Notes: generated from the sequence alone by a model not told the origin. 29,899 bases of DNA from Cellvibrionaceae bacterium (GCA_025800435.1 JAOXRV010000537.1:1-29899), one strand, 5' to 3'. Shown: positions 16,046 to 25,178, counted from the first letter of the stretch. Made by a program: numbers and translations.

Positions 16046-16720
16046 GTGGCTATGAGGGTTTTATTAGTTGAAGGTGATGCCAATATGGCCACGACGATAG
16101 CGACCCATCTTAAACTGGAAGGTGTCGACTGTGATCTTGCTAATAATAATAGTGCAGCGGTAAACCTTGTTATTTCCAATACATACCAATTGATACTTGT
16201 AGACAGCGATATCCCCTGTATTGAAGATTTCTATAATTTTCTGGAGCATCGCGGTATTGCTATACCAGTTTTCTCGATGACCTCAAGGGCCACTAATTCG
16301 AGTAGAGAGTGTAAGCCCAAACTCGCCGAGGGGATTTGTTTTTTAAAGCCTTTTTCGATGGAGAAACTCATCATTAATATTAAAGCTTGTGTTGACGTGC
16401 CAGCTGGTTTACCAAATACGTTTCTGTTGTCCGACTTGGAAGTTAACCTTTTGTCAAAATCGGCATATAGAGATGGTGAGAAGCTATCTCTTTCTCCAAC
16501 TGGTTGGAAAATATTACTTGAGCTTATCCGCTGTTACCCCAAAGTTGCTAAGCGATCCGATTTGGAGAAGTCCATTTGGGGCTATAAAGACCATAGTGGC
16601 GACCTCTTGAATGTACATATGTATAGGCTCCGAAAAAAAATTGATAAGCCCTATATAAAGCCTCTTATTCATACAGCCCCTAATTTTGGATTTATCCTTA
16701 AAGAGCTAGATTTTCAATAA
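16046..16720 (+). CDS. Orphan OmpR-family response regulator, atypical acidic pocket
   Basis: The 224-residue regulator has a receiver domain followed by a winged helix (LSPTGWKILLELIRCYPKVAKRSDLEKSIWG, then VHMYRLRKKID). The expected acidic pair at the receiver start is altered to E9-G10-D11. The phosphoacceptor D53 (LVDSD) and the lysine in FLKPFS are kept. The receiver is otherwise divergent and lacks the usual LPxxxG turn (IPCIEDF). Phosphorylation may therefore be weak or atypical. GTG 16046 is chosen because AGGAG at 16035-16039 is six bases upstream. ATG 16052 is the alternative. No kinase lies beside it; the nearest is the RstB-like kinase 9 kb away. It is the last gene of the accessory block, separated from the lipoprotein gene by an inverted-repeat element. 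Confidence 0.85.
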   Translation: MAMRVLLVEGDANMATTIATHLKLEGVDCDLANNNSAAVNLVISNTYQLILVDSDIPCIEDFYNFLEHRGIAIPVFSMTSRATNSSRECKPKLAEGICFLKPFSMEKLIINIKACVDVPAGLPNTFLLSDLEVNLLSKSAYRDGEKLSLSPTGWKILLELIRCYPKVAKRSDLEKSIWGYKDHSGDLLNVHMYRLRKKIDKPYIKPLIHTAPNFGFILKELDFQ

Positions 16721-16789
16721 ACTCACTTGCATCCGGATAGAAAAAGCTAGGGTAACTTCAGCAATAGCGGAATTTTTGAATAGAGTGGC

Positions 16790-19450
16790 CTAGAAAAGCT
16801 CCTCAGGTAAGGCTTCGTCTTCCTCGATGCTGCTATTATCGACGCGCAGTTCTGGCGCATGTTCTACTCGAAAGCTCTCGTAAACCGCTCCCAAGGTATT
16901 GAGGTTGGCGCGCTCGCCCGTACTGGGGTCGATGCGCACGGTAACAATACCCGCAGGTTGGGCGCGCTTGGTTTCCGGGCGGCCGTCTAGGGCGGTGCGC
17001 ATATAGTCGATCCAGATCGGCAGTGCCGCCGAGCCGCCGTACTCGCGTCGGCCCAGTAGTAAGTTCTGGTCAAAGCCGAGCCAGGTGGTTACCACAAGGT
17101 CTTGGTTATAACCCGAGAACCAAGCGTCGCGGGGGCCGTTGGTGGTGCCGGTTTTGCCGGCCAGGTCATTGCGGCCCAAGCTTCTGGCGGCGGTGCCAGT
17201 GCCTTTGCGAATCACATCCTGCAGCATGGAGTCGATTAAAAATGCCACTTGGGGGCTCAGTACCCTAGTGGCCAGTTTACTGGGCGGCACAAATACTTCG
17301 GCGCTTGTACTCTCGGTCTTGCCTAACTCGCCGCTCTCCTCGCTCAGTGCCGCCAATTCCGAGGCCAGCTCCGAAGCCAGTTCGTGATCCAGTGTCTCGA
17401 TGCTGGCCGCGGGGTTCGCTGCGCTGTCGCCGCTGGGCTCCGTTGTGCTCAGGGTTTCGCAGCGTGGGCAGGCGGTGGCGGGCTCGGCACTGTAAACGGC
17501 CTCGCCTTCGACATTATCCACCCGCTCGATAAGATAGGGCTGAACCTGAAATCCGCCGTTGGCCAATACCGCGTAGCCACTGACAATTTGCAGTGGGGTT
17601 AGGGCGTGACTGCCCAGCGCCAGAGAGAGGTCTCTGGGAAGCTCTCTGGGGTTAAAACCAAAGCGGTCCATGCCGTTAATGGCTTTGCCGATGCCGATAT
17701 TGCGCAGTACCCGAATCGACACTAGGTTGCGTGAGCGGTACAGCGCTTGGCGCAGGCGGGTGGGGCCGTGAAACTTGCCGCCATCGTTCTCTGGGCGCCA
17801 GGCCTGTTCGAGGTTGTCGTCCTCAAATACGATGGGGGCGTCGTTGATAATACTGGCCGGGGTCAGGCCGTGTTCTAGGGCGCTGGTGTAAATAAATGGC
17901 TTAAAGTTAGAGCCGGGTTGGCGTTTGGCCTGGGTTACGCGGTTAAAGTGGCTCTGGGCAAAATCAAAACCGCCCACCAATGAGATTATGGCACCATTCT
18001 TAGGGTTCAGAGCCACCAGCGCGGCTTGGGCTTTGGGTACTTGACTGAGGTGCCACTGCAGCGTGGGCTCGCGTGTTGCCAGGGTTTCGGTCTCAGCTAT
18101 GGTTTTGTTTGCAGTTTGGGTTTCGTTCGCAGTTTGCTCGGCTTTTTGCTCAAGCGCTGGCGCAGCGATTTCGACCGCTTTAATGCGCACCACGTCGCCA
18201 ACTTTTAGCACATCGGCAGCAGCCTTGGGGCGCGGGCCGCGACTGTTCTCAGTTTTAAAGGGGCGCGCCTTGGCCAGCCCCTGTTCCCAGCCGAGCTCGA
18301 CAATATCGCCATTGGCGCGCAGTGCTTTGGCAGATTTTTTGAACACCTGCACAATGACGGCGGGCTCTAAGCCGCCATATTCGGGCAGATTATCTAGGGC
18401 GCTGAGCCAGCTATTGAGGTCGAGATTATTGAAATCTGTAACATCGTTGATACTCGGGTCGATAAAACTGGCCGGCCAGTGTTGTTCGGCGCCGCGATAA
18501 CCTTTGCGCTGGTCGTAGGCCAGTAAGCCTTTGATAACTGAGCGTTGGGCTTCTCGTTGTAACTTGCTGTCGATGGTGGTGTAGACCTTGAGGCCATCGG
18601 TATAGGCACCGGGGCCGTAGATATCTAAAATTTTGCGTCGTGCCATCTCCGCGACATAAGGTGCGTGATAATCCACTTGAATACCGTGCAGCCGGGCGCT
18701 GACTGCTTCGTTAATGGCCAAGTCGTAGCTATTTTGATCAATATGCTCAAGTTCGAGCATGCGGCCAAGGATCCAGTTGCGACGGATCAAGGCGCGCTCG
18801 GGGTTGGCAATGGGATTATAGGTGGATGGGGCCTTGGGCAACCCGGCAACCATAGCCAGTTGGGCTAAGCTTAGCTGGGAAAGTGGTTTTCCGTAATAAA
18901 CTTCGGCGGCAGAGCTAATGCCATAGGCTCTATTGCCGAGAAAGATAACATTGACATAGAGTTCGAGAATTTCCTCTTTGCTTAATTCTCGTTCAATTTG
19001 CAGCGCCAGCAGGATTTCGTTGAATTTACGTGCGAAGGTCTGTTGGCGGGTGAGAAAGAAGTTGCGGGCCACCTGCATGGTAATGGTGCTGCCCCCGGAG
19101 CGAATCTGGCCGGTGCTCACTAGCTCTGATGCGGCGCGCATCAGACCCTTCAGAGATACCCCCTTGTGGGAGTAAAACTGATCATCCTCGGCAGCCAGCA
19201 GGGCCTTGATATAGAGGTCCGGAATATCGGGGTGGCGAATGGGTGTGCGGCGCTTTTCGCCGAATTCACCGATGAGCAGGCCGTCTTGGGAGTAGATTCG
19301 CAGTGGGGTTTGTAGATTTACGTGCCGAAGAGTTTCCACAGCCGGTAGCTTAGGGCTCAGATACAGGTAAAATGCAGCCAGCCCAGCGGTAATCGCACCA
19401 ATGGCGCAAAGGGTTAGCCAAAAGGCAATGCGAACGTACGATTTATGCAT
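16790..19450 (-). CDS. ponA: Penicillin-binding protein 1A (bifunctional peptidoglycan synthase)
   Basis: PBP1a polymerises glycan strands and cross-links them in the periplasm while anchored in the inner membrane. The 886-residue protein has one N-terminal membrane helix (about 9-31). The GT51 domain has catalytic E88 in AAEDDQF, then GGSTITMQVARN (119-130) and ILELYVN. An OB-like insert lies about 315-470. The transpeptidase domain has S514xxK517 (GSNFK), S573-R-N575 and K766-T-G. Between the second and third motifs, about residues 655-725 form a low-complexity Ala/Glu/Ser insert with a CPRC pair. The gene is divergent from pilM, exactly as in pseudomonads, and convergent with the orphan regulator. 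It starts at ATG 19450. Confidence 0.97.
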   Translation of the reverse strand: MHKSYVRIAFWLTLCAIGAITAGLAAFYLYLSPKLPAVETLRHVNLQTPLRIYSQDGLLIGEFGEKRRTPIRHPDIPDLYIKALLAAEDDQFYSHKGVSLKGLMRAASELVSTGQIRSGGSTITMQVARNFFLTRQQTFARKFNEILLALQIERELSKEEILELYVNVIFLGNRAYGISSAAEVYYGKPLSQLSLAQLAMVAGLPKAPSTYNPIANPERALIRRNWILGRMLELEHIDQNSYDLAINEAVSARLHGIQVDYHAPYVAEMARRKILDIYGPGAYTDGLKVYTTIDSKLQREAQRSVIKGLLAYDQRKGYRGAEQHWPASFIDPSINDVTDFNNLDLNSWLSALDNLPEYGGLEPAVIVQVFKKSAKALRANGDIVELGWEQGLAKARPFKTENSRGPRPKAAADVLKVGDVVRIKAVEIAAPALEQKAEQTANETQTANKTIAETETLATREPTLQWHLSQVPKAQAALVALNPKNGAIISLVGGFDFAQSHFNRVTQAKRQPGSNFKPFIYTSALEHGLTPASIINDAPIVFEDDNLEQAWRPENDGGKFHGPTRLRQALYRSRNLVSIRVLRNIGIGKAINGMDRFGFNPRELPRDLSLALGSHALTPLQIVSGYAVLANGGFQVQPYLIERVDNVEGEAVYSAEPATACPRCETLSTTEPSGDSAANPAASIETLDHELASELASELAALSEESGELGKTESTSAEVFVPPSKLATRVLSPQVAFLIDSMLQDVIRKGTGTAARSLGRNDLAGKTGTTNGPRDAWFSGYNQDLVVTTWLGFDQNLLLGRREYGGSAALPIWIDYMRTALDGRPETKRAQPAGIVTVRIDPSTGERANLNTLGAVYESFRVEHAPELRVDNSSIEEDEALPEELF

Positions 19451-19540
19451 GAGTACACTTCTTAAACGGTATTAGTCGGCAATTTGCCAAGAAAGATGCA
19501 TTATAAGTGGTTTTTGTGCCACAACCTAAGGCAAAGGTTG

Positions 19541-19568
19541 TTGCAGCACCTAGTTCAAGTGCTATAAC
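19541..19568 (+). promoter_or_regulatory. Candidate promoter of the pilMNOPQ operon
   Basis: TTGCAG (19541-19546) and TATAAC (19563-19568) are 16 bases apart, about 38 bases before the pilM ATG. A perfect inverted repeat ACAACCT (19521-19527) / AGGTTGT (19535-19541) abuts the -35 and could be a regulator site. Both calls rest on pattern only. Confidence 0.4.
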
Positions 19569-19605
19569 ATGATTATCTCATAAGTTACGGATATTGATTG
19601 AAAAA

Positions 19606-20673
19606 ATGGGTATTCTCGGATTCTTGGAGTCCAAGGCCAAACCGCTAATTGGCCTGGATATCAGCTCCACAGCTGTAAAATTGCTGGAATTTAGCCGGCA
19701 AGGGGGCTCGTATCGGGTGGAGAGCTATGCCGTTAAGGCCCTGCCGCCGGGCTCTGTGGTGGAAAAAAACATCAATGATCCCGATGGCGTGGCCGAATCC
19801 GTAAGAGCGGTGGTGCAGCAGTCTAAAACCAAAGAAAAGCTCGCCGCTGTGGCGGTTGCCGGTTCTGCGGTAATTACCAAAATCATCGATATGCCTTCGG
19901 GCATGGGCGACGACATGCTGGAAACCCAGATTTCCCTTGAGGCAGACCAGTATATTCCCTACCCCCTAGAAGAGGTCTCCATCGACTTTGAGATACAGGG
20001 GGTGTCCGAGTCTAACCCAGAGCAGGTCGAGGTTCTATTGGCCGCCTGCCGCCGAGAAAATGTTGATTTACGCGTCGATGTGCTAGAGCGAGCAGATTTG
20101 CAGGCCAAGGTGGTCGACGTAGAAGCCTATACCATGGAGCGGGCCTTCTCTTTAATTCAAGAGCAGTTGGATCATCAGGATGGTCAGGTCGTTGCTGTTG
20201 TTGATATAGGCGCCACCATGACCACCCTCAGTGTGCTGGTGGATGGCAAAACCATTTATACCCGCGAGCAGCTGTTTGGCGGCAAGCAGCAAACCGAAGA
20301 AATTCAGCGCCGCTACGGCCTCTCGGCAGAAGAGGCGGGGCTGGCGAAAAAACAGGGCGGCTTGCCCGACGATTACGAATCTGAGGTGTTGGAGCCCTTT
20401 AAAGATGCGGTGGTGCAGCAGGTTACCCGTTCCCTGCAGTTCTTTTTCTCCTCCAGCCAGTACAACGATGTTGACTTGATTGTGCTCGCCGGCGGTGTCG
20501 CTGTTACCGAGGGTCTGTGCGACTTAATTGAAGAAAAAATTGGCACCACTACCCTAATTGCCAATCCCTTTGCCAATATGTCCGTTTCCCCCCGAGTGAA
20601 TGCGGCGGCCTTGGCCAATGATGCCCCGGCGCTAATGATCGCCGCCGGCCTGGCAATGAGGGAGTATCAATAA
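19606..20673 (+). CDS. pilM: Type IV pilus inner membrane platform protein PilM
   Basis: PilM is an actin-like cytoplasmic ATP-binding protein that docks on the PilN tail to build the pilus alignment complex. The 355-residue product starts MGILGFLESKAKPLIGLDISSTAVKLLE, with the PilM/FtsA-type phosphate-1 motif GLDISSTAVK. Further segments typical of PilM are AVAVAGSAVITK, EADQYIPYPLEEV, DIGATMTTLSV and LAGGVAVTEGL. ATG 19606 matches the length of known PilM. An in-frame TTG at 19594 is less likely. It is the first gene of the pil operon, and its TAA overlaps the pilN ATG by one base. Confidence 0.96.
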   Translation: MGILGFLESKAKPLIGLDISSTAVKLLEFSRQGGSYRVESYAVKALPPGSVVEKNINDPDGVAESVRAVVQQSKTKEKLAAVAVAGSAVITKIIDMPSGMGDDMLETQISLEADQYIPYPLEEVSIDFEIQGVSESNPEQVEVLLAACRRENVDLRVDVLERADLQAKVVDVEAYTMERAFSLIQEQLDHQDGQVVAVVDIGATMTTLSVLVDGKTIYTREQLFGGKQQTEEIQRRYGLSAEEAGLAKKQGGLPDDYESEVLEPFKDAVVQQVTRSLQFFFSSSQYNDVDLIVLAGGVAVTEGLCDLIEEKIGTTTLIANPFANMSVSPRVNAAALANDAPALMIAAGLAMREYQ

Positions 20674-21248
20674 TGGCCAATATTAACCTGCTGCCCTGGC
20701 GCGATGAGCTCAGGGCGCGGCGCAAGCAAGAGTACCTGACCATTTTGGCAGCGGTGACTGCCATGGCGCTGTTGCTGTCCTACCTGTGGGTATCATCGGT
20801 ACAGGGCGATATCGATAGTCAGAATGTGCGCAACAAGATGCTCAAGGATGAAATCGCCATTTTAGAGGACAAGGTGGCGGAGATTAAAGATCTGAAAAAA
20901 CGTCGCGCCGAGCTGCTGGAGCGCATGCGTGTGATTCAGGAGTTACAGGGCATGCGCCCGGTTATTGTGCGCGCCTTTGACGAGTTTGTGCGGATGGTGC
21001 CCGATGGTATTTATATCACTGAGTTGAGCCGCGAGGGCGATATTCTCAGCATGGGCGGGGTAACCGAATCCAACAATCGGGTGTCTTCGTTTATGCGTAA
21101 CCTCGAAGCTTCCGATTGGTTTAAAGACCCCAATCTCAGCTCGGTAAATGCCCGTCCCGATCTCGGTGAACAGGCCGGTGAGTTTAGTATGACTGTTCGC
21201 GCGGCGGTGCCAAATACCGAGGAAGAGGAAGAAGGGGGGCAGAAATAA
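20673..21248 (+). CDS. pilN: Type IV pilus assembly protein PilN
   Basis: The 191-residue product begins MANINLLPWRDELR, the conserved INLLPWR motif that binds PilM. A single membrane helix (about 24-44) follows, then a coiled-coil stretch (about 50-90) and a periplasmic ferredoxin-like domain. It pairs with PilO in the inner membrane alignment complex. It overlaps pilM and pilO by one base at each end (TAATG), indicating translational coupling. The tail is unusually acidic (NTEEEEEGG). Confidence 0.95.
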   Translation: MANINLLPWRDELRARRKQEYLTILAAVTAMALLLSYLWVSSVQGDIDSQNVRNKMLKDEIAILEDKVAEIKDLKKRRAELLERMRVIQELQGMRPVIVRAFDEFVRMVPDGIYITELSREGDILSMGGVTESNNRVSSFMRNLEASDWFKDPNLSSVNARPDLGEQAGEFSMTVRAAVPNTEEEEEGGQK

Positions 21249-21859
21249 TGTCAGCTATGTCTGAATTTATGGAGCAGCTGCAAAACTTTGATCTGTCCGA
21301 GTTAGACTTTGACCGCATAGGCGTGTGGCCTCTGCCAGGGCGTATTTTTGTTGCTTTGCTGGCCGTCGCTGTGGTGCTTGGTGGGGCCTACTATTTCTTT
21401 GTGGGCGATTTAAAGCTAGAGCATGAGCGGGCCGTTGCAGAAGAAGAGACGCTAAAGGGTAGCTTTAAACACAAAGCCTTTGAGTCGGCCAATCTGGCCG
21501 CTTACCGTGCGCAAATGAAAGACATGGAAGACTCTTTTGGTGCTTTGCTGAAGCAGTTGCCCAGTGATACTGAAGTGCCGGGGCTGCTCGAAGATATCGA
21601 CGAGAAGGGCAATGAGAGCGGCTTGGTGATCGATACTATCGAGCTGCAGAAAGAAAAGTCAGAAGAGTTCTATGTGGAATTGCCAATCTCCATAACGGTA
21701 TACGGCGGCTACCATGATCTGGGTGGCTTCGTCAGCGGTGTGGCGGGTATGCCGAGGATTGTAACCCTACACGATTACGAAATTACTGCGGAAGATCGCG
21801 GTGAGTTAAAAATGACCATTATTGCCAAAACCTATCGTTATAAGAGCCAGGGCGACTAA
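21248..21859 (+). CDS. pilO: Type IV pilus assembly protein PilO
   Basis: The 203-residue protein has the expected PilO layout: a short cytoplasmic N-terminus (about 1-28), one membrane helix (about 30-52, IFVALLAVAVVLGGAYYFF), a coiled coil (about 55-100) and a ferredoxin-like periplasmic domain with KQLPSDTEVPGLLEDI, a segment typical of PilO. It forms heterodimers with PilN and contacts PilP. Its ATG overlaps the pilN stop by one base, and pilP follows after two bases. Confidence 0.95.
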   Translation: MSAMSEFMEQLQNFDLSELDFDRIGVWPLPGRIFVALLAVAVVLGGAYYFFVGDLKLEHERAVAEEETLKGSFKHKAFESANLAAYRAQMKDMEDSFGALLKQLPSDTEVPGLLEDIDEKGNESGLVIDTIELQKEKSEEFYVELPISITVYGGYHDLGGFVSGVAGMPRIVTLHDYEITAEDRGELKMTIIAKTYRYKSQGD

Positions 21860-21861
21860 AC

Positions 21862-22380
21862 ATGATGCGTAGATCAGTGTTGGTAGTAGCCTTGGCCCTG
21901 GGTGCCTGCTCCTTTGAGGGGCAGCATCAGGACTTGCGCGACTACATTGAAGAGACTAAGAGACGACCCTTGGGTAGGATTGAACCGCTGCCGGAGTTTC
22001 GCCCCTATAAGGCCTTTAGTTACGGCGCCATTAAATTGCGCAGCCCCTTTGAGCGTATTAAGGAAGAGCAAAAGCAGGAGTTTATCGGCAGCTCTGCCGG
22101 GGTTGAGCCTGATTTTGCCCGTGAGCGCGAGTATTTAGAAGGCTATAGTATGGCCGAGCTGAAGATGGTTGGTACCATCGAAAAAGACAATACCCTCTGG
22201 GCCTTAGTAAATGATTCCGACGGTGGCGTGCATCGCGTTACCACCGGTAACTACCTGGGTAAAAACCACGGTAGGGTGATTGCCGCCGCACAAGGCCAAT
22301 TAGATATTGTAGAAATAATCCCCGATAACCTGGGCGGTTGGGTAGAGCGCCCCCGGGTTCTCAAATTAGAGGAAGAATAA
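21862..22380 (+). CDS. pilP: Type IV pilus lipoprotein PilP
   Basis: The 172-residue lipoprotein has a very short signal ending LALGACSF, with lipidated Cys 16. The N-terminal half is flexible and binds PilNO. The C-terminal beta domain (about 95-170, LKMVGTIEKDNTLWALV, GNYLGKNHGRV) contacts PilQ, linking the inner membrane complex to the secretin. ATG 21862 is followed directly by a second in-frame ATG (21865). It lies between pilO and pilQ as in pseudomonads. Confidence 0.95.
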   Translation: MMRRSVLVVALALGACSFEGQHQDLRDYIEETKRRPLGRIEPLPEFRPYKAFSYGAIKLRSPFERIKEEQKQEFIGSSAGVEPDFAREREYLEGYSMAELKMVGTIEKDNTLWALVNDSDGGVHRVTTGNYLGKNHGRVIAAAQGQLDIVEIIPDNLGGWVERPRVLKLEEE

Positions 22381-22390
22381 GGAATTAACT

Positions 22391-24613
22391 ATGTCTGCAC
22401 TGCTTAGAACTATGAGCGCTGTCGGGGGACGCCTAGCGGCCACTCTAGTATTGCTGGCTTGGGCCTTAACTTCCTTTGCTGGCAATATTACCGATATTCA
22501 CTTCGCCGAACTGCCGGGTAAAAAGTTTGAAATTAGGCTCGACTTTGATCGCCCGCCGGCCGACCCCAAGGGTTACACCATTGAGAAGCCTGCACGGGTG
22601 GTGTTGGATTTCGCCGAAACCGAAAGCCGCTTAGAACAGAAAAAATATCCGGTTTCGTTTGAGTCGGCCAGCAGTGTGGTGGTGTTATCGAGCAGCGGCC
22701 GCACCCGCATGATTATCAACCTCAATGAGCTGGTTACCTACCGCACTCGTGCCGAGGGCAATAGCATTGTGGTAGAGATGGGTAATGAAATCGGCCTTGA
22801 CTATGTCAAAGCCGGAAAAAGTTTGAGTGATACGGTATCCACCGAGGTAGATACGGATTACCAGCAGGCTATTACCAGTCTGGACTTTCGCCGTGGTGAA
22901 AGTGGCGAGGGCAAGGTTATTCTTCAGCTGTCTGACCCCAATGTAAACGTCGATGCCACTTCGGGGGGCAAGAACTTAGTGCTGCAGTTCTCCGGAGTCA
23001 GCTTACCAGCTGAGTTGCGCCGCCGTCTGGATGTGGTTGACTTTGCCACACCAGTATCCTTTGTCGATGCCAGTTACAATGGCTCGGGCACCAAAATTGT
23101 TATTGAAACCAGCAGCGAGTACGACTATCTGGCCTATCAGGCCGATCAGCAGTATGTGATCTCGGTTAAACCCCTGACTCAAGATCAGCGCGATGAGCGC
23201 AAAAAGCAGTTTGAGTTTGTGGGTAAAAAGCTGTCCCTTAACTTCCAAGATATTGAAGTGCGTTCGGTGCTGCAGCTTATTGCCGATATCACCGACCTAA
23301 ACCTGGTTGCCAGTGATACCGTTGGCGGCAATATCACACTGCGCTTGGATAATGTGCCCTGGGATCAGGCCCTGAGCTTGGTGTTAAAAACCAAAGGTCT
23401 GGATAAACGTCAGGTTGGCAATGTACTGATGGTGGCACCGGCCGAAGAAATTGCCGAGCGCGAGCGCCTACAGTTGGAGGCCCAGAAACAGCTGGAAGAA
23501 CTGGCGCCCCTGCGCACCGAGTATATTCGGGTTCGCTATGCCAATGCGCGTGAGTTATTTAAGCTGTTTGCCAATGAGAATGAAGATGGTAACGGCTCAA
23601 GCTCTGCCAACGATGAAAACTCCACCGGCAGTATTCTGTCGTCTCGCGGCCAGGCGATTGTCGATGAGCGTACCAACTCAATTATTCTGACCGACACCGA
23701 AGAAAAAATTGCCGAGTTCCGCCGCCTGATTGCCAAGGTTGATATTCCGATTCGTCAGGTAATGATTGAGGCCCGAATTGTGGTGGCCAATACCGATTAC
23801 CGTAAAGAGCTGGGTGTGCGCTGGCAGGCCTTGGGTAAACATCAGATTCGTTCATCCACTCAGCGTGTGCCGGCGCTGGATGCCCTGGGTAACCCAACCT
23901 ATGACGCCAATGGTCAACAAATTTATCGCACCCAGGTGATCAACCAACGCAGTGCCTTGTTTTCTGGTAAGTCGGATGCCTTTACCGATGAAAGTTTTGA
24001 TGATAATGGCAAATGGACCCCAGAATTGAGCGACGCCAATATGGTTGACTTGGGCGTGACCAACCCCTTCGGTTCTATTGCCATGTGGTTGACCTCTGAT
24101 AACGGATCACTGGGCCTGGAGCTGAGTGCGCTGGAAAATTCAGGCTTCGCCGAGATCGTTTCCCAGCCCAAAGTGATTACCGGCGATAAGCAGCCCGCTT
24201 ATATTGAATCTGGTAAAGAGCTGCCCTATCGCCGCGCCTCGGCCAGTGGCGCCACCGCTGTATCATTCCGTAAGGCTGTGTTGGCGCTGGAAGTTACCCC
24301 GCAAATCACCCCCGACGATCGCATTATTATGGATCTGATGGTTAAGCAGGATTCGTTTACCAATGAGCAGGCCAATACCCCGGTAATTGATGTAAACCGC
24401 GTATCCACCAAGGTATTGGTAGATAATGGCCAAACCGTTGTGCTCGGTGGTGTGTTCCAGGATCAAGTTACCAACGGCGTCAGCAAAGTGCCGCTATTGG
24501 GTGATATCCCCTACCTCGGGCGCCTGTTTAAGAAAGATCTGGAAATTCGACAAAAGCGTGAATTGCTGATATTTATTACGCCTAAGATTTTGGCTGACAG
24601 CTTCACCGATTAA
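22391..24613 (+). CDS. pilQ: Type IV pilus secretin PilQ
   Basis: PilQ forms the outer membrane gate through which the pilus passes. The 740-residue protein has a signal peptide ending near SFAG (about 30), two AMIN-type peptidoglycan-binding regions (about 35-115 and 155-255), an STN domain (about 280-345, LSLNFQDIEVRSVLQLIAD), a secretin N domain (about 370-465) with a Gly/Ser/Asn loop, and the C-terminal secretin domain. The latter includes VVLGGVFQDQ and VPLLGDIPYLGRLFKK, the secretin signature. The order and length agree with the family. It starts ten bases after pilP, with AAGGAAT upstream. Confidence 0.96.
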   Translation: MSALLRTMSAVGGRLAATLVLLAWALTSFAGNITDIHFAELPGKKFEIRLDFDRPPADPKGYTIEKPARVVLDFAETESRLEQKKYPVSFESASSVVVLSSSGRTRMIINLNELVTYRTRAEGNSIVVEMGNEIGLDYVKAGKSLSDTVSTEVDTDYQQAITSLDFRRGESGEGKVILQLSDPNVNVDATSGGKNLVLQFSGVSLPAELRRRLDVVDFATPVSFVDASYNGSGTKIVIETSSEYDYLAYQADQQYVISVKPLTQDQRDERKKQFEFVGKKLSLNFQDIEVRSVLQLIADITDLNLVASDTVGGNITLRLDNVPWDQALSLVLKTKGLDKRQVGNVLMVAPAEEIAERERLQLEAQKQLEELAPLRTEYIRVRYANARELFKLFANENEDGNGSSSANDENSTGSILSSRGQAIVDERTNSIILTDTEEKIAEFRRLIAKVDIPIRQVMIEARIVVANTDYRKELGVRWQALGKHQIRSSTQRVPALDALGNPTYDANGQQIYRTQVINQRSALFSGKSDAFTDESFDDNGKWTPELSDANMVDLGVTNPFGSIAMWLTSDNGSLGLELSALENSGFAEIVSQPKVITGDKQPAYIESGKELPYRRASASGATAVSFRKAVLALEVTPQITPDDRIIMDLMVKQDSFTNEQANTPVIDVNRVSTKVLVDNGQTVVLGGVFQDQVTNGVSKVPLLGDIPYLGRLFKKDLEIRQKRELLIFITPKILADSFTD

Positions 24614-24617
24614 TATT

Positions 24618-25118
24618 TTGAAAAGCATTGCTCTAGTCGGCCCCATGGGGGTCGGCAAATCCACCATTGGCCGCCTGCTCGCCAGTGAGCTCGGGCGTGA
24701 GTTCTACGATACCGATAAGGTTATTGAAGACCGCGCCGGGGCCGATATCGCCTGGATTTTTGATATCGAAGGGGAAGAGGGCTTTCGTCAGCGCGAGAGC
24801 AATGTTTTGGCCGAGCTCAGCCGGCAACAAGACCTTGTTCTAGCCACCGGCGGCGGCATTGTTATCAAGCCCGAAAACCGCCGCGAACTTAGTACTATCG
24901 TGCTAGCTGTATATCTAACAGCCTCAGTCAATCAGTTGGTGCGCCGTACCGAGCGGGATAAAAAACGCCCGCTCTTACAGGTTGAAAACCCGCGTCAAAA
25001 AATTATTGAACTGCTTGAATCCCGAGACCCGCTTTACCGTGAGGTTGCCCATTTGGTGGTGGAAACCGACGGCAAAAGCCCCAAGCAGGTGGCCGAGCTA
25101 ATCGCCGCTGAGATTTAG
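24618..25118 (+). CDS. aroK: Shikimate kinase AroK
   Basis: AroK phosphorylates shikimate at the 3-hydroxyl in aromatic amino acid synthesis. The 166-residue enzyme has Walker A GPMGVGKS (8-15), the shikimate-binding FYDTDKVIE (29-37), FRQRE (56-60), the TGGGIV loop (77-82), and the RDPLYREVA segment with the adenine-site region. Translation starts at TTG 24618, the only sensible start before the P-loop. It has no Shine-Dalgarno and begins four bases after the pilQ stop, so it probably depends on coupling to pilQ translation. aroB follows. Confidence 0.95.
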   Translation: MKSIALVGPMGVGKSTIGRLLASELGREFYDTDKVIEDRAGADIAWIFDIEGEEGFRQRESNVLAELSRQQDLVLATGGGIVIKPENRRELSTIVLAVYLTASVNQLVRRTERDKKRPLLQVENPRQKIIELLESRDPLYREVAHLVVETDGKSPKQVAELIAAEI

Positions 25119-25178
25119 CCCCAGCACCCTCCCGAATTCTGTTATTCTTGTGCGGCTAAAGCAAAGCCGAGAGAAACT

